From contig JACPZJ010000111.1 of the NCBI GenBank assembly GCA_016195585.1, forward strand, positions 1-15,693: DNA of 15,693 nucleotides. Direction: 5' to 3'. The stretch comes from Nitrospirota bacterium (GTDB lineage: Bacteria > Nitrospirota > CAKKRA01 > 9FT-COMBO-42-15). The first letter of the stretch is position 1, and the number at the start of each line of letters is the position of its first letter. The notes under the pieces were generated by a model. That model made no database searches and was not told the DNA's origin. It saw only the letters and a program-made list of their open reading frames with translations. Shown here one piece after another: positions 4,847 to 13,126 of this stretch. Made by a program: the position numbers and the translations under genes.

Positions 4847-7800
4847 TTATTTCCTTTCATGCCCATTGCCTGCATCTCTCTCAAGCATATAATGCGCTGT
4901 CTGATGCATGAAGGCCTCAAGCCTTGTTGTGCCGTTTGTATCCTTCTGGCCGTCATAAGCCATATTCAGGCAGGGGATATTATTATACTCCTCCCTGAAT
5001 CTTTTTAGAATGGCGCCCACAATAGTCCCCGGCATGCAGGTAAATGGCATTACATTTACAATCCCGCTTACGCCTTTTTGATAGAAGTCAACTGCCTTGC
5101 CGACGCTTAATATCGCCTCGCCTTCAAAGCTCTTGTGCAGATAGGGGCTTGCAAAATCCAATGTCTCTTTGATAGTGAGCTCCTCGCCATTTCTCAGTTT
5201 GTCTTCAAATGGCCTGCACAGTTTATGTTCATCACGTCTCTGAACTACATTTGTAAGATAAAGCTTGAGATAGCTGCCATAATTCTTCTTTTTAAGCGAC
5301 CGCTCCATTGATGTAAAGTTGGTATAAAAGAACCACTCTGTCATGGACGGCAGCCACACCTCGCCGCCGAGGGCCTCAATCTTTCTCACAATATTCTCAT
5401 TGGCAAAGCGGTTGCTCCTCAGATATATCTCGCCAACAATCCCGATAATAGGCCTTTTTATCCTTTCTATTTCAATGTTGTCAAAACGGCTTGCTGCCTC
5501 CTCCATCAAAGGCATAAGCCCCTGATTATTTTTGATGGCCTCATATATCCTCTTTAAATAGTATTGATAAACCTCGTCTGACTCGCCCTTATTCCTTTCA
5601 TACGGCCTTATCTCACGGAGCCTTTTTTCAAGGACATCTATTGCAACAATCCCCTGCCACGCCATTCTTACAAATTTATTGCCGGCAACGCCAAGATGCT
5701 TATAAAAATTTTCATCCTGATTTGGCGAATATATAGGGACATCAGCATAACCAATCTCATCAAGGATAAGCCGATGCAGCCTGTTATACTGCCCAAACCT
5801 GCATGGGCCGCAGCCGGACGGCATAAAGAATGCGGATTTTTCAGGATTAAAATCAGGCTTTTTTACAAGGCCGATTACATCGCCGGCAGTAATTACCGCA
5901 GGGACACACTCCTTGCCTGAGGTATATTTTCTTCCCCATTGCAGGGATGCCTCATCAGGCTCGGGCAGGACCTCTGCCTCTATGCCATTTGCCTCAAAGG
6001 CCGCTGCAATGGCAAAGGCATGATCCGCCATATAAGGAAGATATATCTTCCTCTTCTTGCCTTCAGCAGCATGATATAGAACAGGCCTTGTCTTATTCTC
6101 CTCAATCCTTCTCTTCCCTGCATTCTCAAGGCTGTCAAGGAATGCCTCAAGCCTTGTTACTGCGCCTGCATCTGCGCTGTGTTCATCTATCTCTATTTGC
6201 AGATAGGGCTTGCCCTTCATCTTGTCCCTGAAGAAGTGGGCAATAAATGAATCAGGCCCGCAGGAGAAGTTTGTAATATAAAGCGCATAAAGCCGGCGGT
6301 CATTTTTAATGATATGCGCTGCTGCAAGTATCCTCTGGCCTGACTTCCAGTACATATCGTGCCTGTCCTCTATATCCGCATCATCAAGGGGCAGGAAATC
6401 CATTGGTATGGCGATTGTTCCCAGATCCTTTAATTTCTGCGGCAGGCTTAGGCTTATCTCCGGGTCGCAGCCATTATACGGCCTGCTCACTATGATAATA
6501 GCCCTCTCATTCGGCTTTAGGCCGTCCAGTATCTCCTTACCCCTCTTCTGCGCCGCACTGTAGAAATTCTCCTGCGACGACTCTGCGATCTCCCATGCTG
6601 CATCAATCTCACATTTACTTTTACCGAGCTCTTTGCCCATTTCATAAAGGGCCTTCATTAATATCTTCTTTTCATAGCCGAGCTCTATTGAAGGCTTGAG
6701 GAGCTTAACGCCCTTTTCCTCAAACGAGATAGCAGAGCAGACAGTATATGGTATTGCCTGAATATATGGGCAGGCCTGGCTGTGTTCAAGTTTTGGATTC
6801 TTTCTCCTTAAATTGATAAAGCTGGGAAGAAAGATGTAATCAACGCCTTTTTCTATAAGATTTAAAAGATGGCCGTGAGTAATCTTAATCGGGAAGCACT
6901 GCTCTGCAACAACGATCTCAAGCCCCTTGCGGATTATCTCCTTATTTGAGTAATCAGAAAGCACAACCCTGAACCCAAGCTCTGTGAAGAATGCCCTCCA
7001 CATGGGCAGCAGCTCATAAAAGAACAACGCCCTCGGTATGCCTATCCTCTTTGCATCCTCCTTTACCTTGCCCTTTCCCTGATGATATGCAGTAACGAGC
7101 ATCTTGTTTCTCTCTTCAAAGAGATCAGGCAGGTCATTCTTCTTTTTAGCCTCATCAATATCATACTTCTCGCACCTGCTTCCGTAGTATAACGGCTTCT
7201 CACCCTCAACAACCACCTGCCTTATCTCGCAGACATTTGCGCAGTCCCTGCACTCAAAGGTAGAAATCTCATATTTTTTCTGTGACAGGTCAAAGCCCTT
7301 GAAGCCGCACTTTGGCTTCTTGTGGTTCTTTGCAAGCATGGCAACGCCGATTGCGCCTGTAACATCATGGTGCTCAGGGACAATAATCTTCTTGCCTGTC
7401 ACCTCTTCAAAGGCAGAAACAACAGCGGCATTTGCTGCAACCCCGCCCTGAAAGAATATCCTGTTTCCTATTCTCCTCCCTTCCACAACCCTGTTCAGAT
7501 AGTTATGGACAATGGAATAGGCAAGGCCTGCAACGAGCTGGTCAGTGCTCGCACCGTTCTGCTGGTGATGGACGAGGTCAGATTCTATAAATACCGTGCA
7601 TTTCTCGCCCAAAGACGACGGGCATGAAGAGCCCAGCGCCATATCACCGAACTGTCTTTTAATGGAGATGCCCAGCCTCTCTGCCTGCTCTTCCAAAAAA
7701 GAGCCTGTCCCTGCAGCGCAGACCTTGTTCATCTCAAAATCCACAACTGCGCCGTTATCAACGCTGATATACTTGGAGTCCTGACCGCCTATCTCAAATA

Positions 7801-9073
7801 TAGTATCTACTGTGGAATCAATATGAATGGCTGCTGTTGCCTGTGCTGTTATCTCGTTTCTTATAACATCTGCGCCGACAAGGTCTCCTGTCAGATACCT
7901 TCCTGAGCCTGTTGTGCCCGCGCCCTTTATATTCACAAAGTGGCTGACTTCATCGCCAACCTCTTTTAATCCCTTTTTTACCGCCTCTATCGGCCTCCCT
8001 GCAGTTGGCAGATACCTCTTTGAGAGGACATTATTATTCTCATCTATAACAACAACATTTGTGCTGACAGAGCCGACATCAATGCCGAGATAGGCATCTA
8101 TCCTGTTGCTGTCTGAAAGGTTAACCCATTTTTTGTCATCCTTCTTCTCCTGATGGGCATCACCGCATTTTTTTAATTGCCTGAGGGGGCTTCCGAGCTC
8201 TTTGTGCGATCCCTGATGCTCCTTTAATTTCTCAAGGCCGAGGAATCTCTGGGTAAAGGCTGTATCCTCCATTGTGTAAAATATAACACCAAGCGCGCCC
8301 ATGTGATAGAAGTGTTCAGGGATGATAAGCTCGCCCTCTTTAAGATTGAGGATATTCTCAAAGGCCTTTCTCATTCCCATATTCGCAGCAACGCCGCCCT
8401 GAAAGGATACAGGCTTGATAAAATCCTTGCCCTTGCCGATTGTGGCCTTAAAATTCCTTGCCATTGCATAGCAGAGGCCTCCTATGATGTCGTAGTCAGG
8501 GGTTGCAATCTGCTGGAGATGGATCATGTCTGACTTTGCAAAGACACTGCACCTTCCTGCTATCCTCGGAGGATTTTGGGATTTCAAGGCAGCGCTGCTG
8601 AATTCCTCTATGGTGAATCCGAGCCTTGATGCCTGCTGGTCAAGGAATGAGCCTGTGCCTGCAGCGCAGACCCCATTCATTGCAAAATCTGCAATCTCTA
8701 CCTTTTTGGTTGCCTCATTAAATTTTAGTAATAGGAGCTTTGAGTCCTCGCCGCCCATCTCAATTGCTGTCCTTACCTCAGGGTGGAAGCGCTCCATTGC
8801 CCTTGCCTGCGCAATAACCTCATTGATAAAACTGCCGCCGATCAGCTCGCTGACCTTTTTGCCGGCAGAGCCTGTTACGCCAACCCTTTCAATCTTATCT
8901 GCCGGAATCCTTGTCATCACATCCGAGAGGACATCAATCACTGTCTTTAAGGGCTGGCCCTTAGTCCTTGTGTAATGCTTCTCTATTATATTCTTATTGC
9001 TGTCAATGATTACTGTCTTTAAACTTACTGAACCAATATCCATGCCTAAATAAAATAAACCAGATACCTTCAT
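4847..9073 (-). CDS. Giant acyl-CoA dehydratase activase-dehydratase fusion (BadF/BadG/BcrA/BcrD x2 + DUF2229 + HgdB-like)
   Basis: A 1408-residue cytoplasmic protein. A longer reading could begin at a TTG at 9100, but ATG 9073 has GGAGG eight bases upstream, so I chose it. Two ASKHA-fold activase domains lie at about 7-265 and 327-578. Each has the phosphate-binding GxDxGSVS, a GGxDSK loop and the Fe-S ligand cysteines in CAAGTGSF and in GRCSVF or EKCTVF (C136/C175 and C452/C492). A Cys-rich segment follows (C608, C611, C615, C634). A DUF2229-like segment starts near 678 (IGIPRALFFYELLPMWRAFF). HgdB-like segments fill the rest, with GCGPCRFGQ near 1088 and VMPFTCMPGT near 1341. In HgdC/HgdAB-type systems the activase uses ATP to inject a low-potential electron into the dehydratase Fe-S cluster. 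Here activase and acceptor-like parts share one chain. The substrate is unknown and nearby genes give no pathway. Family assignment is firm; the reaction is not established. Confidence 0.9.
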   Translation of the reverse strand: MKVSGLFYLGMDIGSVSLKTVIIDSNKNIIEKHYTRTKGQPLKTVIDVLSDVMTRIPADKIERVGVTGSAGKKVSELIGGSFINEVIAQARAMERFHPEVRTAIEMGGEDSKLLLLKFNEATKKVEIADFAMNGVCAAGTGSFLDQQASRLGFTIEEFSSAALKSQNPPRIAGRCSVFAKSDMIHLQQIATPDYDIIGGLCYAMARNFKATIGKGKDFIKPVSFQGGVAANMGMRKAFENILNLKEGELIIPEHFYHMGALGVIFYTMEDTAFTQRFLGLEKLKEHQGSHKELGSPLRQLKKCGDAHQEKKDDKKWVNLSDSNRIDAYLGIDVGSVSTNVVVIDENNNVLSKRYLPTAGRPIEAVKKGLKEVGDEVSHFVNIKGAGTTGSGRYLTGDLVGADVIRNEITAQATAAIHIDSTVDTIFEIGGQDSKYISVDNGAVVDFEMNKVCAAGTGSFLEEQAERLGISIKRQFGDMALGSSCPSSLGEKCTVFIESDLVHHQQNGASTDQLVAGLAYSIVHNYLNRVVEGRRIGNRIFFQGGVAANAAVVSAFEEVTGKKIIVPEHHDVTGAIGVAMLAKNHKKPKCGFKGFDLSQKKYEISTFECRDCANVCEIRQVVVEGEKPLYYGSRCEKYDIDEAKKKNDLPDLFEERNKMLVTAYHQGKGKVKEDAKRIGIPRALFFYELLPMWRAFFTELGFRVVLSDYSNKEIIRKGLEIVVAEQCFPIKITHGHLLNLIEKGVDYIFLPSFINLRRKNPKLEHSQACPYIQAIPYTVCSAISFEEKGVKLLKPSIELGYEKKILMKALYEMGKELGKSKCEIDAAWEIAESSQENFYSAAQKRGKEILDGLKPNERAIIIVSRPYNGCDPEISLSLPQKLKDLGTIAIPMDFLPLDDADIEDRHDMYWKSGQRILAAAHIIKNDRRLYALYITNFSCGPDSFIAHFFRDKMKGKPYLQIEIDEHSADAGAVTRLEAFLDSLENAGKRRIEENKTRPVLYHAAEGKKRKIYLPYMADHAFAIAAAFEANGIEAEVLPEPDEASLQWGRKYTSGKECVPAVITAGDVIGLVKKPDFNPEKSAFFMPSGCGPCRFGQYNRLHRLILDEIGYADVPIYSPNQDENFYKHLGVAGNKFVRMAWQGIVAIDVLEKRLREIRPYERNKGESDEVYQYYLKRIYEAIKNNQGLMPLMEEAASRFDNIEIERIKRPIIGIVGEIYLRSNRFANENIVRKIEALGGEVWLPSMTEWFFYTNFTSMERSLKKKNYGSYLKLYLTNVVQRRDEHKLCRPFEDKLRNGEELTIKETLDFASPYLHKSFEGEAILSVGKAVDFYQKGVSGIVNVMPFTCMPGTIVGAILKRFREEYNNIPCLNMAYDGQKDTNGTTRLEAFMHQTAHYMLERDAGNGHERK

Positions 9074-9106
9074 AACATCAACCTCCGATTCATAAAACAA
9101 GTTTCA

Positions 9107-9227
9107 CGGCTTTGTAAAAAGCTCCAGATGCAAGGCGGAGCGAGGACTCGCACCGCAGCATACTAAATAGTATGTGAGGATGCGAGGCCGAAGCGACAAC
9201 GCAGCAGATGGATTTTTTACGGAGCCG
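9107..9227. repeat. 121-bp palindromic repeat overlapping the 3' end of marC
   Basis: The ends are imperfect inverted repeats: CGGCTTTGTAAAAAGCTCC at 9107 and, read on the other strand from 9227, CGGCTCCGTAAAAAATCC. The exact centre is a CATACTA-AA-TAGTATG hairpin (9159-9174), and the arms between share GTGCGAG/ATGCGAG and GCATCTGG/GCAGATGG-type blocks. It carries no ORF. It fills nearly all of the space between marC and the giant activase gene and supplies the last codons and stop of marC. Confidence 0.75.
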
Positions 9228-9807
9228 TTATTATCCCTGTTAAGCCAAGCCTTATCATTCTAATACCAATCGCTGCTAAAATCAAGGCCGCAACCTTTGC
9301 AACAGCCTTTGAACCGCTTACACCCATGATTTTTACAATCCTGTCTGCCTGAAGAAACACAACCCATGCAAAAAGTATATTTAGAATTACAGACAATATT
9401 ACCGGTGCAACCCCCTGCGTCCCGACAAGTATCAATGCGGTTGTAAGCGTTGCAGGCCCTGCAATCAAAGGCGTGCCGAGCGGCACAGCGCCGATTGTAG
9501 CGCCCCTGCTTATGCGAATCACTCCTACCCTTAATATATCCGCTACTGCTATTACAAGGAGGACAAGGCCTCCTGCTATCATAAAATCCTCAACCTTTAT
9601 ATCCAGCGCCTGAAATATCGCCTTTCCAAGAAATATAAAACCAACAGTAACAAGAAATGCAGTCATTATTGATTGTGTTGCAACTCTATCCCTCTCCTCC
9701 TTTTTAAGCCCCTGCGTAAACATAAAGAATGCAGGCAAAACACCGAGTGCATCAATGGCAACAAAGATTGGTATAAGGCTGTATAAAAAACTGTTTAATA
9801 GTTCCAT
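9217..9807 (-). CDS. marC: MarC-family (UPF0056) integral membrane protein
   Basis: A 196-residue, very hydrophobic protein with about six transmembrane helices, close to the normal family length of about 200. Family features include the N-terminal helix with PIFVAIDALGVLPAFF and the central GAVPLGTPLIAGPATLTT segment (near 105-125). MarC proteins were once linked to multiple antibiotic resistance, but that link has not held up and the transport role is unknown. The ATG directly abuts the TAA stop of the LapA-domain gene with no gap, so translation is probably coupled. Oddly, the final residues (TAP) and the stop are encoded by the end of a palindromic repeat, which implies that the original C-terminus was trimmed or replaced by a repeat insertion. 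The truncation, if any, is small. Confidence 0.9.
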   Translation of the reverse strand: MELLNSFLYSLIPIFVAIDALGVLPAFFMFTQGLKKEERDRVATQSIMTAFLVTVGFIFLGKAIFQALDIKVEDFMIAGGLVLLVIAVADILRVGVIRISRGATIGAVPLGTPLIAGPATLTTALILVGTQGVAPVILSVILNILFAWVVFLQADRIVKIMGVSGSKAVAKVAALILAAIGIRMIRLGLTGIITAP

Positions 9808-10002
9808 TTATTTTTTCTTCTTTGCCTTTGCTGCTATGAAGCCCAGCACAATCCCGATAATTAGCGTAATAATTAGCAGAAGGTATATTGGCAGGCTAAC
9901 AACATCCCACCCTAAAAATTTTACATGCACATCATTGAGATTGCTAATTATAAAAAGCGCTGTAAGAAACGCAAGGATTATAAAGATAATGAGCTTTGCC
10001 AT
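9808..10002 (-). CDS. Small LapA-domain (DUF1049) membrane protein
   Basis: A 64-residue protein with two hydrophobic helices (about 3-21 and 36-58), the linking segment SNLNDVHVKFLGWDVVSLP and a lysine-rich tail AKAKKKK. This is the layout of the LapA/DUF1049 family. In Escherichia coli LapA acts with LapB in control of LPS assembly, but many stand-alone LapA-domain proteins have no assigned role. No LapB-type TPR partner is present in this window. The gene sits between the slipin gene (8 bp upstream) and marC (0 bp downstream), so it is part of the nfeD-slipin operon. The positive C-terminus should face the cytoplasm. Confidence 0.85.
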   Translation of the reverse strand: MAKLIIFIILAFLTALFIISNLNDVHVKFLGWDVVSLPIYLLLIITLIIGIVLGFIAAKAKKKK

Positions 10003-10010
10003 TATGCCTC

Positions 10011-10766
10011 CTATTTCTTCACCCCTTCCAAAAATGGTTTGATTAAGTCCATTGGCAGCGGGAATAGTATTGTTGAATTTTTCTCTGCTGCTATCTCTGT
10101 TAAGGTTTGCAGGTATCTCAACTGTATTGCAATCGGGTTCTGGGACATGAGATTTGCTGCCTCAAGAATCTTGTACGATGCCGCAAGCTCGCCCTCTGCA
10201 TGTATCACCTTTGCCCTCTTTTCCCTTTCTGCCTCTGCCTGCTTTGCCATTGCCCTCTTCATCTCCTCGGGCAGGTCTATGCCCTTTACCTCAACATTTG
10301 AAACCTTTATACCCCACGGGTCTGTGTGTTTGTCAAGTATCTCCTGAAGCCTCTGATTTATCTTTTCCCTTTCAGATAAAAGCTCATCAAGCTCTGCCTG
10401 TCCGCATACACTCCTTAATGTAGTCTGTGCAAGCTGTGATGTGGCATAGAGATAGTTCTCCACTGCCACAATGGCCCTATCAGGATTAATCACCCTGAAA
10501 TATATAACAGCATTCACCTTTATAGAGACATTGTCCTTTGTAATTACATCCTGCGGCGGAACATCAAAGGCAACTGTCCTTAAGCTCACCTTTGTCATCT
10601 GGTCAATAAAGGGTATAAGGATTATAAGTCCGGGGCCCTTTACGCCAATAAGCCTTCCAAGCCTGAATATAACACCCCTCTCATATTCATTGAGGATTTT
10701 AATGGCAACGAATAAGAATAGAACCACCAGTGCAATGATTATAACTAATGGACTAAAATTTATCAT
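10011..10766 (-). CDS. Slipin (SPFH/stomatin/prohibitin-family membrane protein)
   Basis: A 251-residue protein of standard slipin length. An N-terminal membrane helix (about 6-24) is followed by the SPFH domain (about 27-185): YERGVIFRLGR, the GPGLIILIPFID strand region, RTVAFDVPPQDVITKDNVSIKVNAVIYFRV and DPWGIKVSNVEVKGIDLPEEMKRAMAKQAEAEREKRA-type sequence (broken here for length; about 148-185). A helical segment rich in E, A and K that may form a coiled coil lies at about 165-210. Slipins form large membrane-bound oligomers associated with membrane microdomains. The partner protease NfeD is encoded immediately upstream with a 4-bp ATGA overlap, the conserved arrangement for this pair, and in archaeal homologues the protease cleaves the hydrophobic C-terminal region of the slipin. 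The C-terminal stretch ILFPLPMDLIKPF is the likely cleaved segment by analogy. Confidence 0.93.
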   Translation of the reverse strand: MINFSPLVIIIALVVLFLFVAIKILNEYERGVIFRLGRLIGVKGPGLIILIPFIDQMTKVSLRTVAFDVPPQDVITKDNVSIKVNAVIYFRVINPDRAIVAVENYLYATSQLAQTTLRSVCGQAELDELLSEREKINQRLQEILDKHTDPWGIKVSNVEVKGIDLPEEMKRAMAKQAEAEREKRAKVIHAEGELAASYKILEAANLMSQNPIAIQLRYLQTLTEIAAEKNSTILFPLPMDLIKPFLEGVKK

Positions 10767-12058
10767 GTCTTCCTCCTTTTTACCTTTAATAGCAGACCTT
10801 CTGCCTCTATTATTTCTATCTCCTCACCTGCTTTTATCTCCTCATCACTCTTTGCATCCCATAGCTCACCCTGAATAAAGACCTTGCCTTTGGGTTTAAT
10901 ATCTGTATTTGCAGCGCCGATGACGCCGATCAAGCCCTCCTTTCCTGTTGTCGGCTGCCTCTTGTGCGCCTTTATAACAAGGGATACGGCAATTGTAAAG
11001 AAGAGGGCAGTCATTAATACTGCGGGTATTATTACTCTCCATGAAATTTGTAAAAATTCATATGGGCTGTCAATGAGCATTAATGAGCCTATGGACATGG
11101 ATATTATACCACCAATTGTAAGAAGTCCATAGCTTGTAACCTTTACCTCTGCAATAAATAATATAATTGCAAGCAGTATGAGCATCAGGCCTGCATAATT
11201 TATAGGCAGTGTCTGTAAGCCATAAAAGGCAAGTATCAGGAATATGCCGCCAACAACACCGGGGAGTATTGCGCCCGGCGATGAGAGTTCAAAGAATATC
11301 CCATAGATGCCGAGTATTAATAATATGTATGCCACATTCGGGTCTGCAAGGAGCCGCAATATCTTTGTGCGGATGCCCATCTCAATATTGTTTATCTTTG
11401 CGCCTTTTGTATTAAGCATCACCTCGCCCTTTTCTGTAATCACCTTTTTTCCATTAACCGCTGTCAGCAGTTCATCAATATCCTTTGCAACCAAATCTAT
11501 CACCTTTAATTTTAACGCCTCCTCCGCTGTAACAGAGACGCTTTTTCGCACTGCATCCTCTGCCCACTGTTCATTTTTACCCCTCTTTTGTGCAATGCCT
11601 TTAATATATGCCGCTGCATCGTTTTCAATCTTTGCCGCCATATCCTTTTTTACATCATCGCCGCCGATGCTCACAGGATGTGCTGCGCCGATATTTGTGC
11701 CAGGCGCCATTGCAGCAATATGTGCGGACATGGTTATAAATGTGCCTGCAGAGGCCGCCCTTGCGCCGCTCGGTGAGACATATACAATTACAGGTATCTC
11801 TGAGGCAATAATATCCTTTACTATTGCCCTCATTGACTGGTCAAGGCCTCCGGGTGTATCAAGCCTTATTATTAAGGCTGCCGCCTTTCTTTCTGTGGAT
11901 TCTTTTATAGACTTGGCAATAAACTCAGCAGCAGGCGGATTGATTATCCCGTCATATTCAAGAACATCAATCTGGGGGCTGTTGGCCGGGGTTGCTGCTG
12001 CAATCCCCAATAAAAAGAAAAGGGGTATCAATACCTTGATATATATTTTAATTGGCAT
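10763..12058 (-). CDS. nfeD: NfeD-family membrane-bound ClpP-class serine protease
   Basis: A 431-residue full-length NfeD protein. A signal sequence or anchor occupies about 1-22. A ClpP/SppA-like protease domain follows (about 28-205), with the oxyanion region RLDTPGGL and the nucleophile Ser103 in AASAGTF. Lys143, in AAKIENDA, is the likely base of the Ser-Lys dyad by spacing with the archaeal PH1510 protease. About five transmembrane helices lie between 241 and 362, and a small OB-fold NfeD C-terminal domain at about 372-428. The family cleaves partner slipins at the membrane, and the slipin gene overlaps this one by 4 bp. The ATG at 12058 has GGAG about 6-7 bases upstream. The 93-bp gap to tpiA contains AT-rich tandem repeats and no clear promoter. 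Catalytic residues appear intact. Confidence 0.93.
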   Translation of the reverse strand: MPIKIYIKVLIPLFFLLGIAAATPANSPQIDVLEYDGIINPPAAEFIAKSIKESTERKAAALIIRLDTPGGLDQSMRAIVKDIIASEIPVIVYVSPSGARAASAGTFITMSAHIAAMAPGTNIGAAHPVSIGGDDVKKDMAAKIENDAAAYIKGIAQKRGKNEQWAEDAVRKSVSVTAEEALKLKVIDLVAKDIDELLTAVNGKKVITEKGEVMLNTKGAKINNIEMGIRTKILRLLADPNVAYILLILGIYGIFFELSSPGAILPGVVGGIFLILAFYGLQTLPINYAGLMLILLAIILFIAEVKVTSYGLLTIGGIISMSIGSLMLIDSPYEFLQISWRVIIPAVLMTALFFTIAVSLVIKAHKRQPTTGKEGLIGVIGAANTDIKPKGKVFIQGELWDAKSDEEIKAGEEIEIIEAEGLLLKVKRRKT

Positions 12059-12088
12059 TAATTCTCCGAATTATTATTTTCAGACTTG

Positions 12089-12122
12089 TTTAAAATTTGA
12101 AATTTAAGATTTGAAATTTAAG
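12089..12122. repeat. AT-rich tandem repeat upstream of nfeD
   Basis: ATTTGAAATTTAAG occurs twice head to tail (12095-12108 and 12109-12122). Overlapping it, TTTAAAATTTGAAATTT (12089-12105) is the exact reverse complement of 2516-2532 in the ktrB-ktrA gap. This marks both as members of one dispersed AT-rich repeat family. Confidence 0.7.
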
Positions 12123-12151
12123 ACAATGATAGCCCTTTTTTAGCCTTTGTG

Positions 12152-12904
12152 TCAAGAAAATCGCACAATTGCTGCAAAGGAATCGGGTTTAAGACTTGCA
12201 CCGCCAACCAGCGCGCCGTCTATATCATCCTGAGCCATCAGGTCCTTTATATTCTCAGGTGTAACGCTCCCGCCATAAAGTATCCTGATCCCATCCGCCG
12301 CTTTATAGCCTGCCTTCTTTCTTATGAAATCCCTTATAAACCTGTGCGCCTCCTGCGCCTGCTGAGGGGTTGCTGTCTTGCCTGTTCCTATTGCCCACAC
12401 AGGTTCATAGGCAATAACAATCCTGCTAATATCGCTCTCTGAGAGGTCTTTCAGACCGCCCTTCAACTGCCTGTCAATCACATCCATTGTCCTGTTCTCT
12501 TCACGCTCCTTCAGGATCTCGCCAATGCAGAATATAGGCATAATGTCGTGTTTTAATGCAGCCTTGATTTTTTTATTCACTGTCTCATCTGTCTCTCCAA
12601 AATATTGCCTCCTCTCAGAGTGGCCGATTATACAGTAACCGCAGCCTATCTCCTTTAGCATCAGCGGAGAAATCTCCCCTGTATATGCGCCCTTCTCTTC
12701 CCAGAAGATATTTTGGGCAGAGAGTTTTATTATGGTATCCCTTATTGCATCACCCGCTGCAGAAAGCGCTGTAAAAGGAGGCGCAATCACTATCTCAACA
12801 CCCTTCACATTGTCTATCAGCTTTATAAATTCAGAGCAGAATGCGCGGGTCTCGGAGGTGGTCTTATTCATCTTCCAGTTGCCGGCAATAATTGGTATTC
12901 TCAT
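12152..12904 (-). CDS. tpiA: Triosephosphate isomerase
   Basis: A 250-residue TIM-barrel enzyme of normal length that interconverts dihydroxyacetone phosphate and glyceraldehyde 3-phosphate in glycolysis and gluconeogenesis. The catalytic residues are all visible: N9 and K11 in GNWKMN, H95 in IIGHSERR and E167 in AYEPVWAIGTGK. The phosphate-binding loops YGGSVTPEN and GALVGGASL are also present. The ATG at 12904 has AAGAGGG about 9-10 bases upstream. It follows gap and pgk on the same strand, so it completes the lower-glycolysis cluster. However, a 232-bp gap with a palindromic element separates it from pgk, and I found no convincing promoter of its own. It therefore either depends on read-through or uses a weak promoter I could not identify. 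Confidence 0.97.
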   Translation of the reverse strand: MRIPIIAGNWKMNKTTSETRAFCSEFIKLIDNVKGVEIVIAPPFTALSAAGDAIRDTIIKLSAQNIFWEEKGAYTGEISPLMLKEIGCGYCIIGHSERRQYFGETDETVNKKIKAALKHDIMPIFCIGEILKEREENRTMDVIDRQLKGGLKDLSESDISRIVIAYEPVWAIGTGKTATPQQAQEAHRFIRDFIRKKAGYKAADGIRILYGGSVTPENIKDLMAQDDIDGALVGGASLKPDSFAAIVRFS

Positions 12905-12947
12905 GTTTTATGCCCTCTTAAAAAAAATAACTTTTGACGACAAACTA

Positions 12948-13126
12948 ATGTCCTGTCTCACAATTAACTTTACACAATTATGTCATTCCTGCATGTTTCT
13001 GGCAGGAATCCAGTCTTGCTTATTTCCTGTCTGCCCCTGTCTACCGACAGGCTGGGCAGATTCCCGCTCAAAAGCGCTGCGGGAATGACATACCATAAAT
13101 ATAAAGAAGTGTTAGGGACAGGACAC
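12948..13126. mobile_element. MITE-like palindromic element between pgk and tpiA
   Basis: The termini ATGTCCTGTCTC (12948) and, read from 13126 on the other strand, GTGTCCTGTCCC are inverted repeats with two mismatches. TA lies immediately outside both ends (12946-12947 and 13127-13128), as expected for a TA target-site duplication. A second inverted repeat is nested inside, TGTCATTCCTGC (12981-12992) with GCGGGAATGACA (13079-13090), of the common GTCATTCCCGC type. Near the centre there is a CTGTC-TACC-GACAG hairpin (about 13031-13060). No ORF or transposase is present, so it would be non-autonomous. Confidence 0.6.

Noticed and set aside
9074..9100. A TTG start at 9100 that would add nine residues to the giant activase fusion
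   Set aside because: ATG 9073 has GGAGG eight bases upstream and leads straight into the conserved activase N-terminus; the TTG would place the ribosome binding site inside the coding region.
9107..9227. A structured non-coding RNA or riboswitch upstream of the activase gene
   Set aside because: The near-perfect overall symmetry, central hairpin and overlap with marC fit a dispersed palindromic repeat better than a ligand-binding RNA.
11307..12107. A 266-codon plus-strand open frame opposite nfeD
   Set aside because: It is the antisense shadow of a clearly conserved gene, the translation is rich in Ser, Ile and Ala without domain features, and no ribosome binding site supports it. Other long plus-strand frames opposite ktrB, the activase fusion, pgk and gap fail in the same way.
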